Made by a program: the position numbers and the translations under genes. Below, one piece after another: positions 40,650-50,303 of a stretch of DNA of 64,000 bases (the stretch's first letter is position 1; the number at the start of each line of letters is the position of its first letter). The stretch is from Chloroflexota bacterium (GTDB taxonomy: Bacteria; Chloroflexota; Anaerolineae; B4-G1): the NCBI GenBank assembly GCA_024232355.1, contig JAAEPW010000209.1:1-64000 (forward strand), given 5' to 3'. A model generated the notes under the pieces. It was not told the DNA's origin. It made no database searches and saw only the letters and a list, made by a program, of their open reading frames with translations.

Positions 40650-42263
40650 GTGAGGATCACCAAAGGAGATACCAGGAGGAAACGTCCCATCTCTCCCCTC
40701 TCTACTCTTTGCTCTCCCTCTGGCGTTTTGCAAGTGGGTCTGTTGTTTTTGGCTTTTGTGGCTGGCTTTGTCATTCACCAACAGGGCTGGCATCGTCCGC
40801 TAGTTACTCTGCTCACATCCCTTGTTCGACATCCCGCCTTTACAGCCACCGCGCTGCTTGATCGCTCTGACCTGCCTACATTGTACGTGGATGTGGGTTT
40901 TGAGGATTATCAGATTCTGCTCGATAAGCGCAGCCAAGCACTCCGCCTGGGCGCCAACGTCGTGTCTGACCAGGACTATGTACTCATGAGTGTGAGCCAC
41001 GACAACATCAGTGTGGCAGTCGAGATGCGCCTCCCGGAAGGGCCGGCAAAGGGCCTGGAGGGCGAGGTGTGGCCCTTTGAAGTCCTAGTTCAAGACAGCA
41101 AAACGCTGTTTGACTTGCATCGCTTTACCCTCGTGCCGGCTGATACAGCGGTGCTTTCGACTTGGGGGTATCTGGAAGCATTGCGTCGTGCCGACTTTTT
41201 GTCCCCTCGCTATCGTCTGATCCAATTGGTTTTGAACGGCAGTCCCAAGGGCATTTACGTCCTGGAAGAACAACTGACCGCCGAGTCACTGGCAGACGGA
41301 GGACGACCTGGGGATGCCATACTTTACTTTGACCAAGGCGCGTATTGGGATGCCTACGCTCAACTGGGCGACACGCTACATGGCAGTGGATTCCAATACG
41401 CCCGGGTCACGGCAGATTGTGTGTCTCAAGATGAGACGCGGACATCTTTCGCGTGCGCTGACGCTGTCCATCATCTGCAAGCGCTAGAGTCTGGCGAACG
41501 CGCTTTACCTGACGCGATGGATACAGAGCAGATGGGCACATTCCTGGCGCTCACCACACTCTGGCGCGGCACATCCGAACTAGATTGGCGCACCGTGCGC
41601 CTGGCGTATGACCCGCTTACAGCGCGCTTTGAACTGATCGGCGCGGGGCGTGTTCTATCGCCAGTCACCCCTATGCCAGACTATTTCATCGATGATCCAT
41701 TGATACAGATGGCCTACGCCCGTGCTTTGGTAGAATTTAGCCACCCAGACTACCTGGCACAACTGCAAGCTGACCTGGGCAATGACCTGGAGGCTCTACA
41801 ACAGGCATTGGGGATCGAGATGGGTTACCTAGAGTTGCCGTGGACGACGTTGGAAACACATCAAGCGGTGATGCGTCACATGATCACGCCCTCACACACG
41901 TTGTTTGCTCGTGTCGAAACGAACGGTGATGCAGATGATGCACTGGTGGTGCGCTTGAGCAACGTCCAACCGTTCCCCGTGGAAATCGTCGGTCTGGACA
42001 TTGGTGAGAACGTTTTCCTGGACATTCCCCCGGCTTGGATAGATGAATCTGATCGCGCGCTGTTGGTGGACGTGCCTGATGCCGTCATTGTACGCGCCGC
42101 CACCGCATCCGTGCCACGGGACGTTCATCTCCGAGTACCGCCCGAGGCGATTCCCAGGGACCACGAGTGGGACTGGCAGAATCCCGGCGAGATCCAAATC
42201 GTCACTCGCTTGTTTGGATTGACGGGTCAGAATATTATCGTTATCGCAGAACAAGGACAATGA
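40650..42263 (+). CDS. CotH kinase family-like protein, degenerate active site
   Basis: The product has 537 residues from a GTG that directly follows the DUF4956 stop, with GGAGG four bases upstream. One N-terminal helix (VGLLFLAFVAGFVIHQQG) anchors an extracytoplasmic domain with CotH features: FLSPRYRLIQLVLNGSPKGI then YVLEEQL, and the region TVRLAYDPLTARFELIGAGR. In active CotH-type proteins the last segment ends in an acidic metal-binding motif (FD or WDxD). Here it reads GAGR, so kinase activity is doubtful. CotH proteins phosphorylate Ser on surface or spore-coat proteins. This copy may be structural or regulatory for the CotH paralogue two genes downstream. It overlaps the VTC gene by four bases. 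Confidence 0.7.
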   Translation: MRITKGDTRRKRPISPLSTLCSPSGVLQVGLLFLAFVAGFVIHQQGWHRPLVTLLTSLVRHPAFTATALLDRSDLPTLYVDVGFEDYQILLDKRSQALRLGANVVSDQDYVLMSVSHDNISVAVEMRLPEGPAKGLEGEVWPFEVLVQDSKTLFDLHRFTLVPADTAVLSTWGYLEALRRADFLSPRYRLIQLVLNGSPKGIYVLEEQLTAESLADGGRPGDAILYFDQGAYWDAYAQLGDTLHGSGFQYARVTADCVSQDETRTSFACADAVHHLQALESGERALPDAMDTEQMGTFLALTTLWRGTSELDWRTVRLAYDPLTARFELIGAGRVLSPVTPMPDYFIDDPLIQMAYARALVEFSHPDYLAQLQADLGNDLEALQQALGIEMGYLELPWTTLETHQAVMRHMITPSHTLFARVETNGDADDALVVRLSNVQPFPVEIVGLDIGENVFLDIPPAWIDESDRALLVDVPDAVIVRAATASVPRDVHLRVPPEAIPRDHEWDWQNPGEIQIVTRLFGLTGQNIIVIAEQGQ

Positions 42264-42976
42264 ACACCGTAATTCAAACTCCTCGTTATGAGGTCAAAAT
42301 ACCGTGCGAGCCGCATCACCTGCCGCAGATCCAGGCCCTGGTGCGCTTGCATCCGGCCCACTGGCGCGTCGCTTACCCGCCGCGCCAGATCAACAACGTA
42401 TACTTTGACACAGCCGATTACCAAGGTCTCAACGGAAACCTGAGCGGCGTGGGTACCCGGGGCAAGCTTCGCTTACGCTGGTATGGCCCTTGCCTGGATA
42501 CGATCACCGAGGCACGCTTGGAACTCAAATACAGGGAGGGAGCAGTAGGGTGGAAGGGTATCTGGCCCCTCGATATCACGCTAGACCTGGCGCACGCGTC
42601 CTGGCCCAAGATATGCCAGAGCATCCGAGAGGCTGCCGACGCGCGGGCCGGTTTGTGGCTGGCTCAGTTTGCGTACCCGGCCTTGATCAACCATTACCAA
42701 CGCGCATACTATGTCACGACAGATCAAAAAGTTCGTTTGACCATAGACACCAGGCTCCGGGCGTTTGGACAGCGCTTTTCAGACCGTCCGAACCTGCGCC
42801 GTCCTGCCGTCATCGCGGATCGTGTCATCATCGAACTAAAGGCCCCGACGGATCGCGTGTCTTATCAGCGACTCACCGATGCACTGGCCCATTTTCCCCT
42901 CCGCCCTGATCGCCATTCCAAATACGTCCGCGGGATGCTGGCCGCTCCCGATTTTGATGGAGTGGAATTGTTATGA
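42260..42976 (+). CDS. VTC domain protein (polyphosphate polymerase domain)
   Basis: The product has 238 residues with the tunnel-fold pattern of the VTC domain, the catalytic part of the yeast vacuolar polyphosphate polymerase. Charged residues line up: E11/K13 in RYEVKI, R71 and R73 in KLRLRWYG, E88/K90 in LELKYREG, R148, E192/K194 in IELKAP, and S220/K221 in RHSKYVRG. This suggests a competent triphosphate/polyphosphate site, inferred from family knowledge. There is no membrane segment; it is probably cytoplasmic near the membrane, partnered with DUF4956. Start ATG at 42260 overlaps the previous stop (ATGA); AAGGA precedes it. It overlaps the next gene by four bases. It could also act on another nucleotide or sugar phosphate. 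Confidence 0.87.
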   Translation: MNTVIQTPRYEVKIPCEPHHLPQIQALVRLHPAHWRVAYPPRQINNVYFDTADYQGLNGNLSGVGTRGKLRLRWYGPCLDTITEARLELKYREGAVGWKGIWPLDITLDLAHASWPKICQSIREAADARAGLWLAQFAYPALINHYQRAYYVTTDQKVRLTIDTRLRAFGQRFSDRPNLRRPAVIADRVIIELKAPTDRVSYQRLTDALAHFPLRPDRHSKYVRGMLAAPDFDGVELL

Positions 42977-45672
42977 AAATTCCCAGCGACCCGACCGCGA
43001 ACAAGGACAGAAAGCGGGTTTTTCGGCCAAGGCCCAGTTTCTCGTCTCCGCCAGTGCTCGCCACGTTACTGATCCTAGCCTTTGTCGCCGGACTGTCCCT
43101 TTCCAACCTCCTCATACCACCCGCTCACATTTCCGCACCTCCAAACGCCTACGCCCCCTTCCCTCTCAACCCGCTCACACCCACTCCTCTCCAACCTTCC
43201 CCCACGCCCCCTCCCACTCCCACGGCCACTACGCCGGGCGCTGGAGATACCCTGGAAACACTCTACATTGAAATTGCGCCAGCAGACGTGGCCCAGATTG
43301 AGGCCAAACGGAAACAAGCGCTACAACTGGGCATCCTGCTGTCGAGCGGCGGTGACTATGTCCCGGCTACCATTCGCGTCGGCACTGGTGGGAGCGAGTC
43401 GCCGGTTGAACTGCGCCTCAAAGGCGATTGGACAGATCATTTTGCGTCTGACAAATGGTCGTTCCGCGTGCGCGCGATGGGCGAGAACTATGTGTTTGGG
43501 ATGCGCACATTTTCGCTCCAGGATCCGTCCACGCGCACTTTTCTCAACGAGTGGGCGCTTTTGCAAAACCTGCGCTTGGAAGGCGTGCTCGGCGTGCGCT
43601 ATCGCTTTGTCCACATCGTCTTGAACGAAGAGTACAAGGGCATCTATGCGCTGGAGGAGGGTTTCTCCAAAGAACTATTCGAGGCGCAGGAACGCCGCGA
43701 GGGGCTGATCATTCGCTACGACGAGGACCTGGTGTGGGAATACCGTGCCTTTTACGACGATCAACTGGTCCCCCAGGCTATCAATGAGTTTTACATCATT
43801 GACGAGTTCCAATCCGGGCGGATCAATGCCGACCCGGCCCTCTCCGCACAGCGCGACGTTGCCGTTGGTCTGTTACGCGCGCTGTGGACCGGCGAGCAGA
43901 GTGGCGCTCAAGTATTCAACATCGAGACGATGGGTCGCTTTCTCGCTTTGAGCGACCTGTGGAGAGCGCGCCACGCCCTGGTCTGGCATAACCTGCGCTA
44001 CTATTATGACCCGATCACGGCCCGATTGGAGCCGGTCGCCTTTGACTGCCATCCACTGGCCTCGACTCGTTCCACCGAGGGGATCGGATTGCCCCAGGAA
44101 ACCTTTTACCGCGACCCGTACTTGCAAGCTGCTTATGTCCGGGAACTGGAGCGGATCACCCAACCCGGTTACGTCGAGCAATTGGAAGCCCAGCTAGGCC
44201 CCCAGTTCGACGCCCTGTACGCTGCCCTGGAACCTGAATTCGGCCCAGATGTCCTGGCGCGTCCCTGGGATACGCTGCGCATACGCCAGGGATTGCTTTG
44301 TCAAATGTTGGATCCATACCAGACAATCTATGCCTACGCGCAACGTGACGAACGACAAATGGCTATTGACGTGGGCAACCTCCTGGACCTGCCCGTCGAG
44401 ATCGTCGGTCTCGAGGTGGACGGTGCAATGTTGCCCGCCCACGACGAGTGGGTCCAATCTGAATCAAGCGACTTGGTCGTGCCGTCGCCTTTAGAGGGCT
44501 TTGAACAAGCTCTCGTTCTGCGGCCCCTCGATCCCCAGGCGACGCACATACCCTACGTCCACCTGCAAATTCCCCCCCCGGCGACGTTTCCCACTGATAC
44601 TGTGCCCGAGATCAACGTCGTCACCCGGCTGTGGGGCCAAAGCACGACGCATACTCAGACCGTGTTGCCCGGTTACGCCCTGCCGCTTGCCCAAGGACCG
44701 CTGCCGACCCCGCCCACAGTTGAGCAGGCATTAGGTCAACATCCCTACTTGCAATTGGTTGATGGGCAGGATACCCTGCGCATCGCAGGTGGGATGTGGG
44801 ACGTCAACGGCGATCTGATCCTGCCCGCCGGCTTTGGCCTGCGCCTGGACCCAGGCACGACGCTGCGCTTTGGGCATAATAACTTGCTGCTCTCCCGTGG
44901 CCCTCTCGATTTCCAGGGCACCGTCGACGCACCGATTCTTTTGCAACCCAAACAATCGAAGGAAAGCCAAGCGGCGCCCGTCACTGACCGGTGGAACGGC
45001 ATTGTCGTATTGCAGGCGGACGGGCCTTCGGCCTGGAACTATGTCACCGTCGAGCGCGCATCCGCCGTGGATCGGGATGGTTGGACGCTCACCGGCGGCG
45101 TTACTTTTTACGCAAGCCCCATCCGCCTGGAGAATTGCCGCATCCTGAACAGCCAGGCCGAGGATGGCATCAACGTCATCCGCACCGAGTTTGCGTTCGT
45201 CCGCTCCGAGTTCGCGCACACCGCCTCCGATGCCTTTGACGCCGATTTCAGTCAGGGAGTGGTCGAAGAATGCGTCTTTCACGACATTGGCGGCGACGGC
45301 ATCGACGTCAGTGGCAGCGATGTACGGCTACACAGTGTACGGCTGCTCGACATTGGCGACAAAGCGATCTCGGTGGGTGAGGCCAGCCGTCTCACGGCCC
45401 AGGACGTGTACATGGAGAACGTCACCTTTGGTCTGGTGAGCAAAGACCTCTCGCGCGCCACGCTCGACGATGCGACGATCGTCAATGCGCGGCGGGCCGG
45501 GCTTGCCGTCTATGTCAAAAAACCCGCTTATGGTCCCGCGTCACTCGGCGCTCATTCCATTACCTTTGTAGACGTGCCGCCAGAACAGCACACGCTCGTT
45601 CAGACCGGCAGTTGGATCGATCTGGAGGACACGCGGATATGGGGAGTGGATTTTGACGTGGAGGGGTGGTAG
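42973..45672 (+). CDS. CotH kinase family protein fused to a parallel beta-helix
   Basis: The product has 899 residues. An N-terminal helix (VLATLLILAFVAGLSLSNLL) is followed by a Pro/Thr-rich linker (about 48-90) leading outside the cell. The CotH part (about 95-480) has VELRLKGDWTDHFASDKWSF, RYRFVHIVLNEEYKGIYALE and HNLRYYYDPITARLEPVAFD. That last region keeps an Asp (AFDCHP), so it is closer to an active enzyme than the gene at 40650. After a further beta-domain, residues about 630-850 form a right-handed parallel beta-helix (NYVTVERASA, ENCRILNSQAEDGINV, FHDIGGDGIDVSGSDVRLHS). Such repeats usually bind or cleave glycans. The fusion suggests a kinase-like domain targeted to a surface polymer. 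It abuts the next gene exactly. Confidence 0.8.
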   Translation: MKIPSDPTANKDRKRVFRPRPSFSSPPVLATLLILAFVAGLSLSNLLIPPAHISAPPNAYAPFPLNPLTPTPLQPSPTPPPTPTATTPGAGDTLETLYIEIAPADVAQIEAKRKQALQLGILLSSGGDYVPATIRVGTGGSESPVELRLKGDWTDHFASDKWSFRVRAMGENYVFGMRTFSLQDPSTRTFLNEWALLQNLRLEGVLGVRYRFVHIVLNEEYKGIYALEEGFSKELFEAQERREGLIIRYDEDLVWEYRAFYDDQLVPQAINEFYIIDEFQSGRINADPALSAQRDVAVGLLRALWTGEQSGAQVFNIETMGRFLALSDLWRARHALVWHNLRYYYDPITARLEPVAFDCHPLASTRSTEGIGLPQETFYRDPYLQAAYVRELERITQPGYVEQLEAQLGPQFDALYAALEPEFGPDVLARPWDTLRIRQGLLCQMLDPYQTIYAYAQRDERQMAIDVGNLLDLPVEIVGLEVDGAMLPAHDEWVQSESSDLVVPSPLEGFEQALVLRPLDPQATHIPYVHLQIPPPATFPTDTVPEINVVTRLWGQSTTHTQTVLPGYALPLAQGPLPTPPTVEQALGQHPYLQLVDGQDTLRIAGGMWDVNGDLILPAGFGLRLDPGTTLRFGHNNLLLSRGPLDFQGTVDAPILLQPKQSKESQAAPVTDRWNGIVVLQADGPSAWNYVTVERASAVDRDGWTLTGGVTFYASPIRLENCRILNSQAEDGINVIRTEFAFVRSEFAHTASDAFDADFSQGVVEECVFHDIGGDGIDVSGSDVRLHSVRLLDIGDKAISVGEASRLTAQDVYMENVTFGLVSKDLSRATLDDATIVNARRAGLAVYVKKPAYGPASLGAHSITFVDVPPEQHTLVQTGSWIDLEDTRIWGVDFDVEGW

Positions 45673-47646
45673 ATGGCGGGCGTCCTCCGCAACTCGCAGT
45701 CCCCCATACTGTGGACATTTCTGGGCTTGAGCTTGTTGCTTCCATTGATCGTGGCCGTGGGATGGGGCGGCATTTATGCCGATGCGGCCTACGAACAGTT
45801 CCAACAGGCGCACGCTATTAGCGCGGGGCAGAGTTGGGACCTGCGCGGCTTTAGCCCACTCTACACGCTGTTATTGGCGCTGGCGGATTTTTTGCACCTG
45901 CCATTGCTGCCCATCGCCACGATGATGAGTGTGCTCGGCTGGATGACGGCCATCATCGCCTGCTTCCTCACCGGCCTGACCCTCGACCGCCCGACGTTTT
46001 CCATTGCAGTGGCTGTCCTATTGACACTGCACCCACTGCAAGGCCGGGTGCTGGGTCTCGAACAAGGATTTGTCTTGGGCCTGATGGGCCTGGCAACGTG
46101 GTGGGTGGCGCGAGGCCGGGTCAAGACCGCCCTGGTCGCAGCACTGATCCTGCTTGTGACCCAACCATTGACGAACCTTTCACCAGAGTCTCTGTGGAAC
46201 ACCCCGCGCCTGACCACGCCGCTGCTAGCGGTGTTGGATGTTCTCATCGCTGCCGGGTTTGCCTTTCTCGTGCCAGACCTGGATTGGTTGACGTCACCGG
46301 TGCTCGACAGGCACGCGCTAAAGAAAGGCTTTTGCGTCCTCGGCCTGGCTGCACTGGCGTTTGGGCAAGGGCGCGCACTGGCGCAGGATTGGTGGCTCCG
46401 TCCCACCGACCGCCCGGCGTTGTACGAGACGCTCGCACAGTGGCTACAGACGCACGCGCTGCCCACAGAGACCATCGCTACGCAACATCCCGGCTTGATG
46501 GGACACTTGTCTCAGCGCGCCACAATGCCGCTGCCCCAGGCCGACCAGGCAAGCGCATCCTCCCTCGTGCACGCACTTGAACGCGAGCGCCCCGACTATT
46601 GCATCGCCCTGAACAGCCTGGCCTGGCGTGGCGTGCGGGCACAACCCTGGTTCCAAGAGCATTATGCAGAGATGTACCAAATCGCCAGTCCCTACGACGC
46701 AAGCACGCCCCTGATTCTGTTCCGCTACGCGCCTACGCCATTCGACGCCGGAAAAGCGATCAGCACGACGGCGACTTTTGTCGTGGACGAGTCTACGGGG
46801 GAACAGTTCGCGCTTGCCGGCTACCGCCTCGACAGCCAGCGCATCACCCCTGGCGAACCATTGCACCTGACGTTGTACTGGCAGGCCACAACTGTGCTCC
46901 GCCAATCCTTGTCACTGACCGTGCGCCTGTTTGACCCGGCGACGGAAGAGACCTGGGTCCAGATCGAGAACCCGGTTCCCGGCGGGCTTGCGACGGACCT
47001 CTGGAATGACGGAGCACAGTTCGACGACCGCTACACCCTGCTGCCACCCGCTGATATGCCACCCGGTGAATACGTCCTGGACGTAATGTGCCACTTGCCC
47101 AACGGTCGTTCTCTGGCGGTGCGCGCCGACGATGGGACGACGGAAAAAGCTGTAGAGACGAGACTCACTCTCACCCAGGTCAGTCGCCCTCCCAGCGTCA
47201 GCACCGCTCCCCTCACACCAGATCATCCGTTCAACGCGACTTTTGGCAGTGTAGGTGAAATCGAACTGTCAGGCTATGATGCCGTGACCCGGATCTCGCC
47301 GGGCGACACGCTGCGCGTGGCACTGTATTGGTACGTCCGGCAGCCTGTGCCACTCAACTATAAAGTCTTTGTTCATTTGTTGTTTGCTCAAGACAAATCT
47401 ATCGTCCTGGCCCAGGGCGACGGTTTGCCGGTCGCTTGGACTTACCCCACCGTAGAGTGGCAGCCGGGCGAGGCCATCCGTGACGAGCACCTTTTGGTGC
47501 TCCCATCGTCGGCGCCACGTGGCGACTATTGGCTCGTCGTGGGTATGTACGACTCGGCCACTGGCGAGCGCGCCATCGTCCGCGATGCCGACGGGAACGA
47601 AATCGCTGGCTTGCGCGTGACGCTCCAACAGGTCCAGGTACGGTAG
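45673..47646 (+). CDS. Reduced polytopic membrane protein with two beta-sandwich repeats
   Basis: The product has 657 residues. About seven helices lie in residues 10-240, fewer than in the GT39 paralogues. The outer loop 1 region (GGIYADAAYEQFQQAHAISA) keeps only scattered acidic residues, so catalysis is uncertain. It is followed by two beta-sandwich units of the shared type (about 380-500 and 525-645; FALAGYRLDSQRITPGEPLH, IELSGYDAVTRISPG, YKVFVHLLFAQDKSIVLAQG). The ATG begins directly after the stop of the CotH/beta-helix gene. It may be a glycosyltransferase remnant or an accessory glycan-handling protein for the operon. No named family recognised beyond the tail domain. Confidence 0.7.
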   Translation: MAGVLRNSQSPILWTFLGLSLLLPLIVAVGWGGIYADAAYEQFQQAHAISAGQSWDLRGFSPLYTLLLALADFLHLPLLPIATMMSVLGWMTAIIACFLTGLTLDRPTFSIAVAVLLTLHPLQGRVLGLEQGFVLGLMGLATWWVARGRVKTALVAALILLVTQPLTNLSPESLWNTPRLTTPLLAVLDVLIAAGFAFLVPDLDWLTSPVLDRHALKKGFCVLGLAALAFGQGRALAQDWWLRPTDRPALYETLAQWLQTHALPTETIATQHPGLMGHLSQRATMPLPQADQASASSLVHALERERPDYCIALNSLAWRGVRAQPWFQEHYAEMYQIASPYDASTPLILFRYAPTPFDAGKAISTTATFVVDESTGEQFALAGYRLDSQRITPGEPLHLTLYWQATTVLRQSLSLTVRLFDPATEETWVQIENPVPGGLATDLWNDGAQFDDRYTLLPPADMPPGEYVLDVMCHLPNGRSLAVRADDGTTEKAVETRLTLTQVSRPPSVSTAPLTPDHPFNATFGSVGEIELSGYDAVTRISPGDTLRVALYWYVRQPVPLNYKVFVHLLFAQDKSIVLAQGDGLPVAWTYPTVEWQPGEAIRDEHLLVLPSSAPRGDYWLVVGMYDSATGERAIVRDADGNEIAGLRVTLQQVQVR

Positions 47647-47651
47647 AAGCA

Positions 47652-50303
47652 ATGAACGATAAACGTTCTACCCGCTCAATGCTTTATTTGTTGCTGCTGA
47701 TCGCCGTGTTGCTTGCCGCGCTCTGGCTGACCGATAAATTGGAGCGCGACACGTTGCTGCTCGCACCGCAACTTGGGACCGTCGATTCTGGCGCTCCACG
47801 TTCTATCCCGACTTTTACCCCCCCTGGCGGCGCGTACGAGCACAGCCTGCGGCTCGACATACAAGCATCCCAACCTGATGCCCCGCTTATTTTCACTACG
47901 GGAGGCCACACCCCAACCTTGACCATCGGCACTCTTTACGAGCGGCCCCTGCTCCTCGATGCCAGCGCGCCCGGCGTCACCGTCATGCGCGCACGTCAGA
48001 TTGTGAACGGTGTAGCTGGCCCGGTGGTCAGCGCTTCTTATATCGTGGGGGTAGAAAACTCGCTTCCAGCCCTCTCGATCATCATCGATCCACGTGATCT
48101 ATGGGACGCCGAGCGCGGTATCTTGGTCAACACCTGGCAACGCGGACGGGAGTGGGAATGTCCGGTTCACGTGACCTACGTCGAGGGCACTCGTCCTGGA
48201 CTCGGACAAGTACAGGGTGAGCGGGGGTTCGAGATTTCCGCCGGGCTGCGCATCCACGGCGATCGCTCTGTGCGCAAACGCTCTGTGCGCAAACGTTTCG
48301 ATGGGGCCAAGCAGTCATTTCGACTCTACTTTCGTAATGCATACGGTGCAGCGCGCCTGGAATCCTCACCATTTTCCGAGCACCCGCGCCAGGCACAATC
48401 GTACAAACGTCTTTTATTACAGGCTGGGGATCGCGCGGGCCGTTGGACGCTTTTGGACGAGCAACTCATGTCCGACGTCGCTGCCGAAATTGGCGGGCGC
48501 GTGGCGCGTGCCCGCTTTGTGTTGCTGTTCTTGAATGGAGCACCGTGGGGCGTATACCGCTTGAGCGAGCGCATCGACCGCTTTTTTCTGGAGGACAATT
48601 TGCGCATCCGCTCTGCCGATCTGATCCAGGATGGGCGCGCGGAGGAGGGTGACGACGTCCACTGGAACGCGCTGATGGATTGGTTGGCGACTCATGATCT
48701 ATCTGACAGGGCAAACTATGCCTATATTCAGACTCAGGTTGACGTGGATGACTTTATCGATCACGCTATCCTCCAGATGTACTTTGGCCTGCCAGCGGAC
48801 CGCTTTGTGGCCGTTCGACCGCGCGTGGAGGGAGGGCGTTGGTTTTGGCTGTACGGGGATTCTGCTTCAGAAAGTGGGATTTTAGGAGGAAATTTACTTT
48901 CTTCCGACTTGGGCGACGTGGCGCTGTTGCAACATCGTTTGCTGGAGAATCCCGACTACCGGATCCAATTTGCCAAGCGCACCGCCAACCTGCTGAACAC
49001 GGTGCTGGCACCGGAGGTTATGGCGATGCGCGTTGATCGCTTGGCCGCGCAGTTACAGCCCGACATCGCGCACGAGACTGACCGTTGGCCCACGCTCACC
49101 GATTGGGAGCAGAACGTCGCCATTTTGCGAGACACCCTCCTGCACCGGTCAGACGAAATCCGGCAGCAAGTGCTCGCGTCATCCAATTTGTCCGGCACAG
49201 CGTCTATCGAATTCCACTCGACGCCAGATGGCGGTGGCAACATTTTCATCGCCGGGCATTGGCTGCCTGGGTCTCCCTGGAATGGCATCTATTTTCTAGG
49301 AACCGATATTCACGCCATCGCCGTTCCCGTCTCCGGCTATGTCTTTGAGCGGTGGGAGAACACGGCGCACCAGTCGCCCCGTTCCACGTCCATCACCATC
49401 ACCGTAGACGGGCCGGACACGCTTACGGCTCGCTTTGTCCCTGTGCCCCAGGATGACCCCCCGTTGCGCCCCAACGACGTGATTATCAACGAATACTGGA
49501 TCAACGACGATGGGACACGCTACACCACTGTCGGAAATCGTCCCATCGAGCAAGATTGGTTAGAGTTGTTGGTCACCCGTCCAGGTACGGTCGATCTGCG
49601 TGCTTGGCGCATCACCGACAACGACACCAAATTGGGCACACGCGAAGGCTCGATCATCCTGCCCCAGTTCGAGTCCCTGGCTGCTGTACCGCGCGGCACG
49701 GTCATTTTGATCATTGCCACCGAAAGCAACTCGAATGCGGCCTATTTTGGGCAGGATGACCTCGATTTTGAGGATGGGCAGATGGTCTTTTACGTCGGCA
49801 ACGGCAATCTCGACGTGATCACGGACCCGGGATTTGGCATTGGACGGGGAAATGATAACCTGGCCTTGCTGGCACCTGGTTCTGACGGACTCCCATTGAC
49901 CGCCGACGACGTTGGGATCGATTTCGTCGCCGAAGGAAATGCCATCACGCCTTTCTCGTTCGGTGTCTTGAGAGATGGTGTTGTGTTCAAAGCGCCGTTT
50001 TGGGACCTGGGAGGCGATGATGGCGTCCTATTTGTCGGAAAAACAGACGCCGGGCGTGATGGTCAGAACGATGACAGCGCCGGATGGATCGTCGCTCCCT
50101 CAGCCGAGCAATCCGGGGATGGTACGAGACTGGACAATACAAATATCCTGACCCCGGGCGCTTTGAACTATTGGCAAAGTGAAGCGGCGATTCAACCCGG
50201 CGTTTTGACGTGGTCTTTTATCGGGCTGGTGCTCGTGGTGATCGCGCTGTATCTGCGCATCAAGGCTGATCAATCTGCTCCGCGAAAAACGACGGGCAGG
50301 TAA
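47652..50303 (+). CDS. Membrane-anchored CotH-like protein with chitobiase-C-like and lamin-tail domains, likely pseudokinase
   Basis: The product has 883 residues: anchor helix 10-27, chitobiase/hexosaminidase C-terminal-like domain 50-133 (PTFTPPGGAYEHSLRL), CotH domain about 140-500, a GYVFERWEN-type beta repeat, a lamin-tail domain from about 605 (VIINEYWINDDGTRY, LRAWRITDNDTKLGT) and a C-terminal helix. Compared with the paralogue at 56614-58998, the metal-binding WDND is YGDS and the NVDW Asp is lost, so it is probably a pseudokinase. A 15-base tandem duplication (48264-48293) doubles RSVRK at residues 205-214. Start ATG at 47652 lies six bases after the previous stop; a 41-codon extension overlaps it and is rejected. 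The 3' end overlaps the convergent SUMF1 gene by 34 bases. Confidence 0.8.
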   Translation: MNDKRSTRSMLYLLLLIAVLLAALWLTDKLERDTLLLAPQLGTVDSGAPRSIPTFTPPGGAYEHSLRLDIQASQPDAPLIFTTGGHTPTLTIGTLYERPLLLDASAPGVTVMRARQIVNGVAGPVVSASYIVGVENSLPALSIIIDPRDLWDAERGILVNTWQRGREWECPVHVTYVEGTRPGLGQVQGERGFEISAGLRIHGDRSVRKRSVRKRFDGAKQSFRLYFRNAYGAARLESSPFSEHPRQAQSYKRLLLQAGDRAGRWTLLDEQLMSDVAAEIGGRVARARFVLLFLNGAPWGVYRLSERIDRFFLEDNLRIRSADLIQDGRAEEGDDVHWNALMDWLATHDLSDRANYAYIQTQVDVDDFIDHAILQMYFGLPADRFVAVRPRVEGGRWFWLYGDSASESGILGGNLLSSDLGDVALLQHRLLENPDYRIQFAKRTANLLNTVLAPEVMAMRVDRLAAQLQPDIAHETDRWPTLTDWEQNVAILRDTLLHRSDEIRQQVLASSNLSGTASIEFHSTPDGGGNIFIAGHWLPGSPWNGIYFLGTDIHAIAVPVSGYVFERWENTAHQSPRSTSITITVDGPDTLTARFVPVPQDDPPLRPNDVIINEYWINDDGTRYTTVGNRPIEQDWLELLVTRPGTVDLRAWRITDNDTKLGTREGSIILPQFESLAAVPRGTVILIIATESNSNAAYFGQDDLDFEDGQMVFYVGNGNLDVITDPGFGIGRGNDNLALLAPGSDGLPLTADDVGIDFVAEGNAITPFSFGVLRDGVVFKAPFWDLGGDDGVLFVGKTDAGRDGQNDDSAGWIVAPSAEQSGDGTRLDNTNILTPGALNYWQSEAAIQPGVLTWSFIGLVLVVIALYLRIKADQSAPRKTTGR
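48264..48293 (+). repeat. 15-base in-frame tandem duplication in a CotH gene
   Basis: Two exact copies of CGCTCTGTGCGCAAA lie head to tail and double the peptide RSVRK. The related gene at 56614-58998 has no such duplication at the matching position. Confidence 0.9.

Noticed and set aside
46098..46580. 160-codon plus-strand frame inside the membrane-protein gene, and similar long alternative frames at 15257-15892, 59587-60246, 9325-9873 and 28893-29162
   Set aside because: They are alternative or antisense frames of GC-rich genes, with Arg/Pro-rich products, no ribosome sites and no recognisable domains.
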